Source: RGIG4708 sp045538875
Lineage (GTDB): Bacteria; Bacillota; Clostridia; UMGS1810
Assembly: GCA_045538875.1 (NCBI GenBank)
Contig: JAZQEG010000010.1
Coordinates: 1 to 64,000, forward strand
Direction: 5' to 3'
Length of the DNA stretch: 64,000 nucleotides
Shown here piece by piece: positions 52,213 through 61,062 of the stretch; position 1 is the first letter of the stretch; the number at the start of each line of letters is the position of its first letter. The position numbers and the translations under genes are program-made. The notes under the pieces are model-generated. The model made no database searches, was not told where the DNA came from, and worked only from the letters and a program-made list of their open reading frames with translations.

Positions 52213-52252
52213 AAAAATCACCTTCAAGGTTTATGCTTTGAAGGTGATTTTT
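52213..52252. terminator. Bidirectional terminator
   Basis: A 15-bp stem AAAAATCACCTTCAA / TTGAAGGTGATTTTT lies between the split gene and mtnN. Confidence 0.9.
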
Positions 52253-52263
52253 TGTAGTATAAA

Positions 52264-52959
52264 TTAAAACATATTAATAAAGTTTTTGCATATTTCAATA
52301 GACCTTTGTGCTGCAATTTCACAAAACTTTGGAAAATCAATATTGGATTTTCCAGATGCATTGTCAGACATAACCCGAAGTATAGAAAACGGCACATTGT
52401 TAAGGTAAGCAACATGACCTATGCTTGCGCCTTCCATTTCACCTGCAATTGCACCAAAATTGTTTATAATTTTTTGTTTAACATCATCACTGTTTAAAAA
52501 TTGATCACCGCTTGCTATGGTACCAAGCTCGCAGTTGATGCCCTCAAGCTGCATAGTGCTGTTGTAAAGCATTTGAGATATCCTTATGTCACACGGGATT
52601 TTTACAAGGTCAATCCCACTTATAAAGCCAACAGGGTCACCAAGGGCAGAGGTATCCATATCGTGTTGAACAACATCGGTAGCTATGGCTACATCGCATA
52701 TGTCAAGCTTTTGGCTAAGCGAGCCCGCAACTCCAGTGTTAATTACAACATCGGGCTTGTATGTAAGTATCATTGTTTGTGCACATATGGCTGCATTTAC
52801 CTTTCCAACACCGCATTTGGCAATTACTACATCTTTATCAAACATACTGCCGCTATAAAAATTAATTCCGCTAATTTTTGTAAGTGTTTTATTTTGTAAT
52901 TGTGCAATTAAGCCGTTTACTTCAATATCCATTGCACCGATAAATCCAATCATTTTCAT
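52264..52959 (-). CDS. mtnN: 5'-methylthioadenosine/S-adenosylhomocysteine nucleosidase
   Basis: Hydrolyses MTA, SAH and 5'-deoxyadenosine to adenine and the thioribose. N-terminal IGAMDIEVNGL with catalytic Glu13, the NTGVAGSL phosphate/ribose region, EMEGASIGHVA and RVMSDNA with the proton-donating Asp. Length 231 aa, full. It recycles by-products of SAM-dependent enzymes, including radical SAM proteins. Single gene on the minus strand, divergent from secA. Confidence 0.95.
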   Translation of the reverse strand: MKMIGFIGAMDIEVNGLIAQLQNKTLTKISGINFYSGSMFDKDVVIAKCGVGKVNAAICAQTMILTYKPDVVINTGVAGSLSQKLDICDVAIATDVVQHDMDTSALGDPVGFISGIDLVKIPCDIRISQMLYNSTMQLEGINCELGTIASGDQFLNSDDVKQKIINNFGAIAGEMEGASIGHVAYLNNVPFSILRVMSDNASGKSNIDFPKFCEIAAQRSIEICKNFINMF

Positions 52960-53050
52960 TACCGCCTTTCTAAACTGTTTGTTAACAGTTTATATACACT
53001 ATTGTATCATAAAATTAAATAAAAATAAACAATTATTTTTTTAAAATGTA

Positions 53051-53079
53051 TTGTTAATTAATTTATTATTTGTTATAAT
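53051..53079 (+). promoter_or_regulatory. Promoter of secA
   Basis: TTGTTA, a 17-nt spacer and TATAAT, 46 nt before the ATG. Confidence 0.65.
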
Positions 53080-53125
53080 ATAAAATAGTATATTTGTATA
53101 TAAACTTGCGAAAGGATTGATATAA

Positions 53126-55852
53126 ATGGGTTTTTTTGAAAAGGTATTTGGCTCTTATTCATCCAGAGAGATAAAAAGAGTTATGCCATTAGTCAAAAAA
53201 ATTAATGAACTGGAGCCTCAAATATCGGCTCTTTCGGACATACAACTCAAACAAAAAACATCCGAATTTAAACTCCGTATCAAAAACGGCGAAACACTCG
53301 ATGATTTGCTCCCCGAAGCTTTTGCTGTTGTAAGAGAGGCGTCAAAGCGTGTGCTTGAGATGCGCCACTTTGATGTTCAGCTTATCGGAGGTATCATATT
53401 ACATCAGGGCAGAATTGCCGAAATGAAAACAGGTGAAGGTAAAACACTTGTTGCCACATTACCTTGCTATCTTAATGCCCTTACAGGCAAGGGAGTTCAC
53501 GTTGTAACAGTTAACGATTATCTTGCTCGCCGTGACAGTGAACAAATGGGCAAAATATATCGATTTTTAGGCCTCACAGTTGGCCTTATTGTACCAGGGC
53601 AAACACCAGACGAAAAAAAGGCTGCGTACAATGCCGATATTACTTATGCTACAAACAATGAGCTTGGTTTTGATTATCTCCGTGATAATATGGTTATATA
53701 CAAAGACCAGATGGTATGCAAATGCCACAATTTTGCTATTGTGGACGAGGTTGACTCTATACTTATTGATGAAGCGCGTACACCGCTTATAATTTCGGGT
53801 ATGGGTGACAAATCTACAGAGCTTTATACTCTTGCCGATAGGTTTGCACGCTCGCTCAAAAAAAAGGTAGTTGTTGAAGAAGATACAAAAACATTTGATG
53901 ATTCCACTCAGGCAGACTATATAGTTGATGAAAAGGCACGCACAGTTACTCTTACCCCTGAAGGTGTAAAAAAGGCAGAAAGTGCATTTCATATTGAAAA
54001 CTTATACGATGCCGAAAACATGACAATTGCTCATCACATAAATCAGGCTATAAAGGCATATGGCATTATGCACAAGGACCGTGACTATGTTGTAAGAGAC
54101 GGTGAAGTTATTATTGTTGACGAATTTACAGGGCGTCTTATGATAGGCAGACGCTACAACGAAGGCTTGCATCAGGCAATAGAGGCTAAGGAGGGTGTTG
54201 AGGTTGCAAGAGAGAGCAAAACACTTGCTACAATTACCTTCCAAAACTTTTTCCGCCTTTATTCAAAGCTTTCGGGTATGACGGGTACTGCTCTTACCGA
54301 AGAATCGGAATTTCAGGAAATATACAAGCTGGATTGCGTTGAAATACCTACAAATGAGCCAATGATAAGAGTTGACCACGATGATTCGGTGTATAAATCA
54401 GAAAAAGGCAAGCTTAATGCTGTTGTAAAACAAATAGAACAATGTCATCAAAAGGGTCAGCCTGTGCTTGTGGGTACTGTTACTATTGAAAAATCTGAGC
54501 TTATAAGCGCTATGCTTAAAAGACGCGGTATAAAACACGAGGTGCTCAATGCCAAATATCACGAAAAAGAGGCCGAAATAATTGCGCAGGCAGGTAAAAG
54601 GGGAGCTGTAACCATTGCCACCAACATGGCAGGTCGTGGTACAGATATAATGCTTGGCGGTAATATGGATTATTTAGCAAAGCAGCATCTTAAAAGAATG
54701 GGATATGATGACCAAATAATCAATGAATCTATGGGCTTTGCGGATACCGATAATGAACAAGTTATTGAAGCACGTGCAAAATTTGCTGAGTATAAGGAGC
54801 AAATCAAGCCCGAAATATTAGCCGAACGCGAGCTTGTTAAGCAAGCAGGAGGTTTGTTTATTATAGGTACCGAGCGTCACGAGTCGCGACGCATAGACAA
54901 TCAGCTGAGGGGCCGTGCAGGTCGACAAGGTGACATTGGTGAATCGAGGTTTTATATTTCGCTTGAGGATGACCTTATGCGATTGTTTGGCTCCGACAGG
55001 CTTGTTGCAATGGTAGACAAACTTGGCGTTGGGGATGAGGATGCTATTGAGGCAAATATGCTTTCGGGTGCAATCGAAAATGCACAAAAACGCATCGAAG
55101 GCCGTAACTTCCAAATAAGAAAGCATGTACTTCAGTTTGATGATGTTATGAATGTGCAGCGAAATGTTATATACGGCGAACGACAAAAAGTGCTCAATGG
55201 CGAGGATTTAAAACAAAATGTCAAAAAAATGATTGAGTCGTATATTTCAAACACAGTTGATTTTTATACAGGCGGTAAAATTGTAGACAACTGGAACCTT
55301 GATGGCCTGGTTGAAACAATGGAGCGCTCGCTCAACATAAAAGGTGAAGTATCATACACCCGTGATATGTTTGAAGACCTTACAAGGGATGGCATAAAAC
55401 AAGATTATTATGATATTGCCGAAAGAATATATCAGCAAAAAGAAGAAATGTTTGGTTATGACCAAATGCGTGAAATTGAACGAATACTTCTTTTAAGAGT
55501 GGTTGACAACAAGTGGATCGATCATATAGACGATATGGACCAGCTCCGAAAAGGTATTGGACTTAGGGCATACGGCCAGAGGGACCCTGTTATAGAATAT
55601 AAAGAAGAAGGCTATGCAATGTACGAAGCCATGCTTGACTCTATAAACGAAGATTTGGTAAAATTTATATTTAGATTACAAACTAGTTCTACTGTTGAGC
55701 GAGAGCAGGTTGCAAAGCCCGTAACACAAACTCACGGCGACAGCTCTAGTGCTGCCAAAAAGCCTGTTGTGCGTGCTTCGCAAAAGATAGGCCGAAATGA
55801 CCCTTGTCCATGCGGCTCCGGCAAAAAATACAAAAAATGCTGCGGTCAGTAA
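53126..55852 (+). CDS. secA: Protein translocase ATPase SecA
   Basis: Drives preproteins through SecYEG. Walker A MKTGEGKTL near residue 100, the TNNELGFDYLRDNM motif, Walker B IVDEVDSILIDEARTPL, the second helicase domain with TNMAGRGTDI, and LRGRAGRQGD. The C-terminal SEC-C Zn motif is CPCGSGKKYKKCC. Length 908 aa, full, with a linker before the Zn motif. prfB follows 34 bp downstream, the common secA-prfB order. Confidence 0.97.
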   Translation: MGFFEKVFGSYSSREIKRVMPLVKKINELEPQISALSDIQLKQKTSEFKLRIKNGETLDDLLPEAFAVVREASKRVLEMRHFDVQLIGGIILHQGRIAEMKTGEGKTLVATLPCYLNALTGKGVHVVTVNDYLARRDSEQMGKIYRFLGLTVGLIVPGQTPDEKKAAYNADITYATNNELGFDYLRDNMVIYKDQMVCKCHNFAIVDEVDSILIDEARTPLIISGMGDKSTELYTLADRFARSLKKKVVVEEDTKTFDDSTQADYIVDEKARTVTLTPEGVKKAESAFHIENLYDAENMTIAHHINQAIKAYGIMHKDRDYVVRDGEVIIVDEFTGRLMIGRRYNEGLHQAIEAKEGVEVARESKTLATITFQNFFRLYSKLSGMTGTALTEESEFQEIYKLDCVEIPTNEPMIRVDHDDSVYKSEKGKLNAVVKQIEQCHQKGQPVLVGTVTIEKSELISAMLKRRGIKHEVLNAKYHEKEAEIIAQAGKRGAVTIATNMAGRGTDIMLGGNMDYLAKQHLKRMGYDDQIINESMGFADTDNEQVIEARAKFAEYKEQIKPEILAERELVKQAGGLFIIGTERHESRRIDNQLRGRAGRQGDIGESRFYISLEDDLMRLFGSDRLVAMVDKLGVGDEDAIEANMLSGAIENAQKRIEGRNFQIRKHVLQFDDVMNVQRNVIYGERQKVLNGEDLKQNVKKMIESYISNTVDFYTGGKIVDNWNLDGLVETMERSLNIKGEVSYTRDMFEDLTRDGIKQDYYDIAERIYQQKEEMFGYDQMREIERILLLRVVDNKWIDHIDDMDQLRKGIGLRAYGQRDPVIEYKEEGYAMYEAMLDSINEDLVKFIFRLQTSSTVEREQVAKPVTQTHGDSSSAAKKPVVRASQKIGRNDPCPCGSGKKYKKCCGQ

Positions 55853-55886
55853 AAATATTTAAACAATAGTAAAGAGGTGAATAATA

Positions 55887-57009
55887 TTGTTACAGTATGA
55901 CGAATACAAAATTGAACTATTAAATTTAACTGACAGTATTAATGATTTGAGGGATTCACTTTGACATTGCAGGACTCAATGCACAAATAGAAGACCTTGA
56001 CAATCAGGCTTCGCAGCCGGGATTTTTTGATGATATGTCAAAAAGCCAAAAAGTACTGCAAAAATCAAAAACTTTAAAAACAAAAGTAGAGCGTTTTACA
56101 AGCTTTGAAAGTCTTTATGAGGACACTTTAGTGCTCATTGATATGGCAAACGAAGAAGATGACGAGTCTATGCTTGATGATGTAACAGCGTCAGTTGCTC
56201 AAATTAAGTCTGAGCTCGAAAGTATGACACTTGAAACTCTTTTGTCGGGTGAGTATGATGCCAACAATGCAATTTTGTCGCTCCATGCAGGTGCAGGCGG
56301 CACCGAGGCTCAGGACTGGACCGAAATGCTGCTCAGAATGTATACAAGATGGGCAGAAAGGCGTAATTTTACAGTTACAACTATGGATATGCTCCCTGGT
56401 GATGATGCAGGCGTAAAAAGTGTTACAATTTTAATATCGGGTGACAATGCTTATGGTTATCTAAAAGCCGAAAAAGGAGTACACCGTCTGGTTAGAATAT
56501 CTCCATTTGATTCGTCTGGCAGACGTCATACATCTTTTGCATCGGCTGATGTAATGCCTGAGTTTAATGATGATATAGAAATTGACATAAACCCTGATGA
56601 TTTGAGAATTGACACTTTTAGGGCAAGCGGTGCAGGAGGTCAGCATGTTAACAAGACCTCGTCTGCTATACGAATTACCCATGAGCCAACGGGTATTGTT
56701 GTTGCATGCCAAAACGAACGTTCGCAGCATCAAAACAAGGATATGGCAATGAAAATGCTGTACTCAAAGCTTATGGAAATTAAAGAAAGAGAAAATATGG
56801 AAAAAATCGCCGATATCAAGGGCGAGCAAAAAGAAATCGGATGGGGAAGTCAGATAAGGTCTTATGTTTTTCATCCGTACAATCTTGTTAAGGACCACCG
56901 AACCAACTACGAAATGGGTAATATTAACGCTGTTATGGACGGAGACCTTGATGGTTTTATAAATGAATATCTTAAATCTGCAAGTCTTGGTACATTAAAT
57001 CAAAAATAA
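55887..57009 (+). CDS. prfB: Peptide chain release factor 2, with programmed +1 frameshift
   Basis: Releases peptides at UGA and UAA codons. Coding begins at TTG 55887 (AAAGAGGTG 7 nt upstream), reads 25 codons to CTT at 55959-55961 and meets an in-frame TGA (55962-55964). A +1 shift at CTT-TGA-C (skipping 55962) continues in the frame GACATTGCAGGA to the stop at 57009, giving about 373 aa. An internal Shine-Dalgarno-like GAGGGA sits just upstream of the slip site, as in the known prfB autoregulation: low RF2 favours the shift. RISPFDSSGRRHTSF carries the SPF codon-recognition tripeptide; AGGQHVNKT carries GGQ (250-252). An annotation starting at ATG 56035 would miss the first 49 residues. 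Confidence 0.95.
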
Positions 57010-57127
57010 TATGTACATAATTCAGATAGCAAATGTTTAGATATAATGATGAGCAAAACAACTGTTTGTTGATGAATTACTCGTACAACTTGATGGCAAT
57101 CATAGTACAATGGAATAAATAATTTTA

Positions 57128-57162
57128 TGCGGTATCTGTATTTTTACAGATACCGCATTTTT
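57128..57162. terminator. Bidirectional terminator between prfB and radA
   Basis: A 13-bp stem TGCGGTATCTGTA / TACAGATACCGCA with loop TTTT, flanked by A/T runs. The 118 bp before it hold no supported gene. Confidence 0.9.
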
Positions 57163-57189
57163 TAAAATTTGTGTGATATTTGTAGATAT

Positions 57190-58548
57190 TTATTTTGAAA
57201 GGATTTGCAGTGCCTCTTTTACGCAAGAAACAGGAATAATTTCCATATCTTTTATGCTTTTTAACGACTGCATATTACCCTTTGGTACTATGCATTTTGT
57301 AAAGCCAAGTTTTTTTGCTTCGTTAATTCTCCGATCGGCATAACTGATTGCACGAACTTCGCCAGTAAGTCCAACCTCTCCAAGAATTATTGTGTGCTTA
57401 TCTATAACAAAATTTTTATAATTTGAAGCAATTGCAGTCATAACGGCAAGGTCTGTTGCAGGCTCGTTAATTTTAAGACCGCCCACAACATTTATGTATA
57501 CATCAAGGCTTTGCATACTGTAGTTTAACTTTTTTTCGAGTATTGCAACAAGCAAAATTGCTCTGTTTAAATCTATACCTTGTGTCATTCGTCGGGGATT
57601 GCCAAAACCGGTAGGGGACGAAAGAGCCTGAACCTCAGCCATAACAGGGCGTGTACCCTCCATTGTACAAACCACAGTAGAGCCTGACACTCCGTCTGGA
57701 CGTTCTTCAAGGAGCATCTTTGATGGGTTTTCAACATCTTCAAGGCCTGTGTCAGTCATTTCAAATACGCCAATTTCGTTTGTGGATCCAAATCTGTTTT
57801 TTACAGTGCGCAGTATCCTATATGATTGATGCCTTTCGCCTTCAAAGTACAAAACGCAGTCAACCATATGCTCGAGTACTTTTGGGCCTGCAATGCTGCC
57901 TTCTTTTGTAACATGGCCTACAATAAAAATGGCAATGTCATTTTCTTTTGCAAGGCGTAAAAGAAAGTGAGTTGCTTCGCGTACCTGACCTACACTTCCT
58001 GGGGCAGAAGATATGTCACTTTTAAAAATTGTTTGTATAGAGTCAATTATCATAATTTTGGGCTTGATTTTTTTTGCTTGTACAATTATGTTGTCAAGAT
58101 TTGTTTCACTTATCAACAAAAGATTTTGTGTTACAATATTAAGCCTGTCGGCACGCATTTTTATCTGACTCTCCGATTCTTCACCCGTCACATAAAATAC
58201 AGTGCCGTATTCGCCCAGAGAGTTGCATATCTGCAGCAGAAGTGTTGATTTTCCAATTCCAGGGTCGCCTCCGACCAACACCAAAGAGCCATGAACAATT
58301 CCGCCTCCAAGCACTCTGTCTAGCTCTTTTGAGTGAGTTTTAAATCTAAGCTCGTTTGTTGTGGTAATGTCTGCCAGCTTTTTAGGGGTTGCGTTTTCGC
58401 TGCTGTCCGAAGTTATGCTAAATTTTGTTGGCAAAATGTCGGTTTCCTCTACAAGAGTATTCCAGCTGGAGCATCCTGGGCATTTGCCAAGCCATTTTGG
58501 TGATGAATAACCACATTCCTGACATACAAATTTTGTTGTAGTTTTCAT
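57190..58548 (-). CDS. radA: DNA repair protein RadA
   Basis: A RecA-related branch-migration helicase acting in recombinational repair, 452 aa. N-terminal C4 Zn finger (CQECG..CPGC), Walker A GGDPGIGKST, the RadA-specific KNRFG motif (TVKNRFGSTNEIG), and a C-terminal Lon-like domain (GEVGLTGEVRAIS). All parts are present. Single gene on the minus strand. Confidence 0.96.
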   Translation of the reverse strand: MKTTTKFVCQECGYSSPKWLGKCPGCSSWNTLVEETDILPTKFSITSDSSENATPKKLADITTTNELRFKTHSKELDRVLGGGIVHGSLVLVGGDPGIGKSTLLLQICNSLGEYGTVFYVTGEESESQIKMRADRLNIVTQNLLLISETNLDNIIVQAKKIKPKIMIIDSIQTIFKSDISSAPGSVGQVREATHFLLRLAKENDIAIFIVGHVTKEGSIAGPKVLEHMVDCVLYFEGERHQSYRILRTVKNRFGSTNEIGVFEMTDTGLEDVENPSKMLLEERPDGVSGSTVVCTMEGTRPVMAEVQALSSPTGFGNPRRMTQGIDLNRAILLVAILEKKLNYSMQSLDVYINVVGGLKINEPATDLAVMTAIASNYKNFVIDKHTIILGEVGLTGEVRAISYADRRINEAKKLGFTKCIVPKGNMQSLKSIKDMEIIPVSCVKEALQILSK

Positions 58549-58642
58549 ATTAACAATCCTCTCGATAACTTAATAAATACTTGATTAGTCAATAATTATC
58601 TATATATATAATTTACTATATTTTAATCAAAAAGTAAAGCAA

Positions 58643-58671
58643 AAAATCCGATGGATAAGCCATCGGATTTT
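58643..58671 (-). terminator. Terminator of the small lipoprotein gene
   Basis: A 12-bp stem AAAATCCGATGG / CCATCGGATTTT with a T-run on the minus strand. Confidence 0.85.
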
Positions 58672-58675
58672 ATTA

Positions 58676-58942
58676 TTATTTATTAGAGTTATTATTGCCC
58701 ATCATATCATCAACGGCTTTTTGCATATTGTCCATTGTGGTATCTGCTGCGTTTTTCATATCATCGGTTGCACTTTGCATATCCTTATTTCCATCATCTG
58801 TTGTTGACTGGCTGTTGTTTGTGCTATTTCCAGTTCCATTACTTCCATTACCAGTGTTTGCGCCATTATTGTTGCCACCGCAACCTGTAAATGACAATGC
58901 TAATACAAGAGATAATGCAACTATAATACTTTTAAATGTCAA
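58676..58942 (-). CDS. Small lipoprotein with Asn/Gly/Ser-rich linker
   Basis: An 88-aa protein: signal peptide with lipobox FTGC (Cys near residue 21), then a low-complexity N/G/S/T linker and a short amphipathic helix (MQSATDDMKNAADTTMDNM). No known family; similar short clostridial lipoproteins carry DDMKNAxD-type helices. I favour TTG 58942, 10 nt after AAAGGA; a GTG three codons earlier touches the ribosome binding site. It lies next to the left edge of the mobile element that follows. Confidence 0.7.
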   Translation of the reverse strand: MTFKSIIVALSLVLALSFTGCGGNNNGANTGNGSNGTGNSTNNSQSTTDDGNKDMQSATDDMKNAADTTMDNMQKAVDDMMGNNNSNK

Positions 58943-59000
58943 TGTAAACACATCCTTTCGTTTTGGTGCAACAAATTGTTTTTGTTACACTTTAAAAAAT

Positions 59001-59048
59001 AAGCAACCTGATTGATTATATTAGTATATAATTAATCAGGCTGCTTTT
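59001..59048. terminator. Bidirectional terminator at the element edge
   Basis: A long imperfect stem (AAGCA-CCTGATT... / ...AATCAGG-TGCTT) with A- and T-rich ends, between the recombinase stop codon and the lipoprotein gene. Confidence 0.7.
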
Positions 59049-59058
59049 ACAGATTCAA

Positions 59059-60738
59059 TTACTGATTGTTAGAGATGTCAGATTCATATTTTTTAATCAT
59101 ATTTTTACTCATTTGACCCGAACGACTTCTTAAATTAGAAAGATACCTTTCACAGATTTCACCTGTGAAAATCTTGATTTCAATTTTTAAGGTATCGCCG
59201 TCAGGCGTAACGAAAATCTTGTCTATATACTTATTTGCAAACTCTTTTGTGATAATGCCGTCAGCAGCGTCACGCTCAGCCGCACGGAGTACGGAGCGTA
59301 TTGTAGAGATATGTTTCTTAAAATCTTCTTTGTCGCTTTGCTGTTCGTAAAGCTCGGCGAGTTCGACTTCCATATCTACTATTGCTTTGTCACATTCTCT
59401 GTTGAGTTGCAAATATTCTTTGTCCGACATATCACCGCTTGCGTTATAACCAAGAAGTTTGCTTTTTTTCTTCTTTTCAAGTTCTATGCCACTTTTGAGG
59501 TTTTCAATCTTTTTAGCAAGTTCTTTATCTGTATCTATGCTTTTGTAAAGTTCAATGTAGTGTTCGACCAAATCTTCAGCAATATGTGAAGTCTCGCGGA
59601 AAACATCATACAAGATAGGCTTAATTTCTTCTTCATAAATAGCGAATGAATCGCAAGAGTCAGCACCATTTTTGATTTTCCCACTACACACCCATTTACT
59701 GTTTGCGTTACCTTGCTTGTCTTTACTTTCACGGCGGTAGTATGAAGTACCGCAACAAGTACAATATATTTTACCGGTAAGCAGATTGGAATGATTACAT
59801 TGATTTTGTCTATCTTTTACATCTTTACTTCTACGGCGTAAGACTTCGTTTGCTTGTTCCCAAAGTTCCTCGGTAACGATAGCAGGGACGATATCGCCTG
59901 TCTCGTCTTTAAACATTACCCATTCTTCAGGCGGTAGAAACTTCTGCTTTTTGGTAAACATATCTATGACTTTTACTTTGTTACCTACATAGTAACCTTT
60001 GTATTTAGCATTAGAAATTGTGTTTGACATTGTACTGTGAGAAATCTTATTCCCGTTATAATTTCTATAACCCTTTTCCCAAAAAATATCCTCAATCTGT
60101 TTCATACTGTACTGATCAGTCGCATACAATTCAAACAGTTCACGCACCATAGGAGCTTGTTCTTCATCAATAATAAGTTTCTTGTCTTTTTTCTTGTAAC
60201 CAAAAATACGACTGTTGCCAAGCACGACATGCTTTTTTATTGCCTCTTGATGCCCAAACGATACACGCCCCGACAGCTTTCTGCTTTCGTCTTGTGCAAT
60301 ACCACTCATTATAGTCAATCTCAATTCGCTATCAGGGTCAAATGTAAGTATATTATCATTAAGGAATAAGACACCAACATTATTATTCAGTAGTTGTCTT
60401 GTATAGCCTATACTGTCTAATGTATTTCTAGCAAATCTTGTGATTTCTTTTGTGACAATTAAATTGAACTTTCCCGCTATTCCATCCTCAATCATAGTGT
60501 TAAAGTTTTCACGCTTTTTAGTCGTGATAGCAGTTAGTCCCTCGTCGATATATCCCGGAACATAAGTCCAACTAGTGTTTTCTTGTATATAATTTGTAAA
60601 ATATGAAATTTGATTATCAAGCGAATTCAACTGAACATCTTTTTCTGTTGAAACTCTTGCGTAAAAGGTTACTTTTAAAGGCAACTCATAAATAGTCTTT
60701 TGCTTTGCTAATTCTTGTCTAATTGTATGTAAATCCAT
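59059..60738 (-). CDS. Large serine recombinase (site-specific integrase)
   Basis: A 559-aa large serine integrase. Resolvase domain with FYARVST (Ser30), GYIDEGLTAITTKKR, VTKEITRFARN; recombinase domain with FGYKKKDKKLIID and YYVGNKVKVIDM; Zn ribbon CTCCGTSYYRRE..WVCSGK..CDSF near 325-365; then a coiled coil (about 380-450, Lys/Glu-rich) and a C-terminal tail. Such enzymes integrate and excise conjugative or mobilizable elements. ATG 60738 lies 8 nt after AGAGG. TTGCAT-17 nt-GATAAT just upstream could be its promoter. Confidence 0.94.
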   Translation of the reverse strand: MDLHTIRQELAKQKTIYELPLKVTFYARVSTEKDVQLNSLDNQISYFTNYIQENTSWTYVPGYIDEGLTAITTKKRENFNTMIEDGIAGKFNLIVTKEITRFARNTLDSIGYTRQLLNNNVGVLFLNDNILTFDPDSELRLTIMSGIAQDESRKLSGRVSFGHQEAIKKHVVLGNSRIFGYKKKDKKLIIDEEQAPMVRELFELYATDQYSMKQIEDIFWEKGYRNYNGNKISHSTMSNTISNAKYKGYYVGNKVKVIDMFTKKQKFLPPEEWVMFKDETGDIVPAIVTEELWEQANEVLRRRSKDVKDRQNQCNHSNLLTGKIYCTCCGTSYYRRESKDKQGNANSKWVCSGKIKNGADSCDSFAIYEEEIKPILYDVFRETSHIAEDLVEHYIELYKSIDTDKELAKKIENLKSGIELEKKKKSKLLGYNASGDMSDKEYLQLNRECDKAIVDMEVELAELYEQQSDKEDFKKHISTIRSVLRAAERDAADGIITKEFANKYIDKIFVTPDGDTLKIEIKIFTGEICERYLSNLRSRSGQMSKNMIKKYESDISNNQ

Positions 60739-60807
60739 ACTCTGCACCTCTTTTCAAAGTTTCGTTGTATCATTATCTATATGTTTATTGTATCATGCAA
60801 GAAAATA

Positions 60808-60836
60808 AAAAGCAACCTTTTTTAAAGATTGCTTTT
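60808..60836 (-). terminator. Weak terminator overlapping the end of the small SHOCT-like gene
   Basis: An 8-bp stem AAAAGCAA / TTGCTTTT around the stop codon, followed on the minus strand by T-rich DNA. Confidence 0.5.
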
Positions 60837-60986
60837 ATTTTTCTTATCTGCACTTTTTTGACAATCCTTATAAATTATATTTACCATTTTATTTTTCTCT
60901 TTTTCAGTAATGATGCCTTTATCAAAAAGCACATTATTAAAATAGTTTAACATTATCTGCTTTGCAGACACATTTAAATTATCCAA
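60822..60986 (-). CDS. Small SHOCT-like protein before the recombinase
   Basis: A 54-aa protein with start TTG 60986, 8 nt after GAGGTG. Its sequence MDNLNVSAKQIMLNYFNNVL then FDKGIITEKEKNKM resembles short SHOCT-like oligomerisation proteins (LxxGxITxxEF/KxxM). Similar small genes often precede large serine recombinases in clostridial elements, in my recollection. Role unknown; possibly a directionality or regulatory factor. Confidence 0.65.
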   Translation of the reverse strand: MDNLNVSAKQIMLNYFNNVLFDKGIITEKEKNKMVNIIYKDCQKSADKKNKSNL

Positions 60987-61062
60987 TAGGAAATCACCTC
61001 TTGTTAAAGATTAGTATTTCCTTTCATCAGTGGTAATATTCTTCTTTCTTCTTTCTGTTGTT

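Noticed and set aside
55962..55964. A nonsense mutation making prfB a pseudogene
   Set aside because: The TGA is in the conserved CTT-TGA-C context of the known prfB frameshift, with an SD-like element upstream.
60723..60950. A 75-codon hydrophobic frame on the plus strand
   Set aside because: It overlaps the small SHOCT-like gene and the recombinase start on the other strand. The minus-strand gene has the better start signals.
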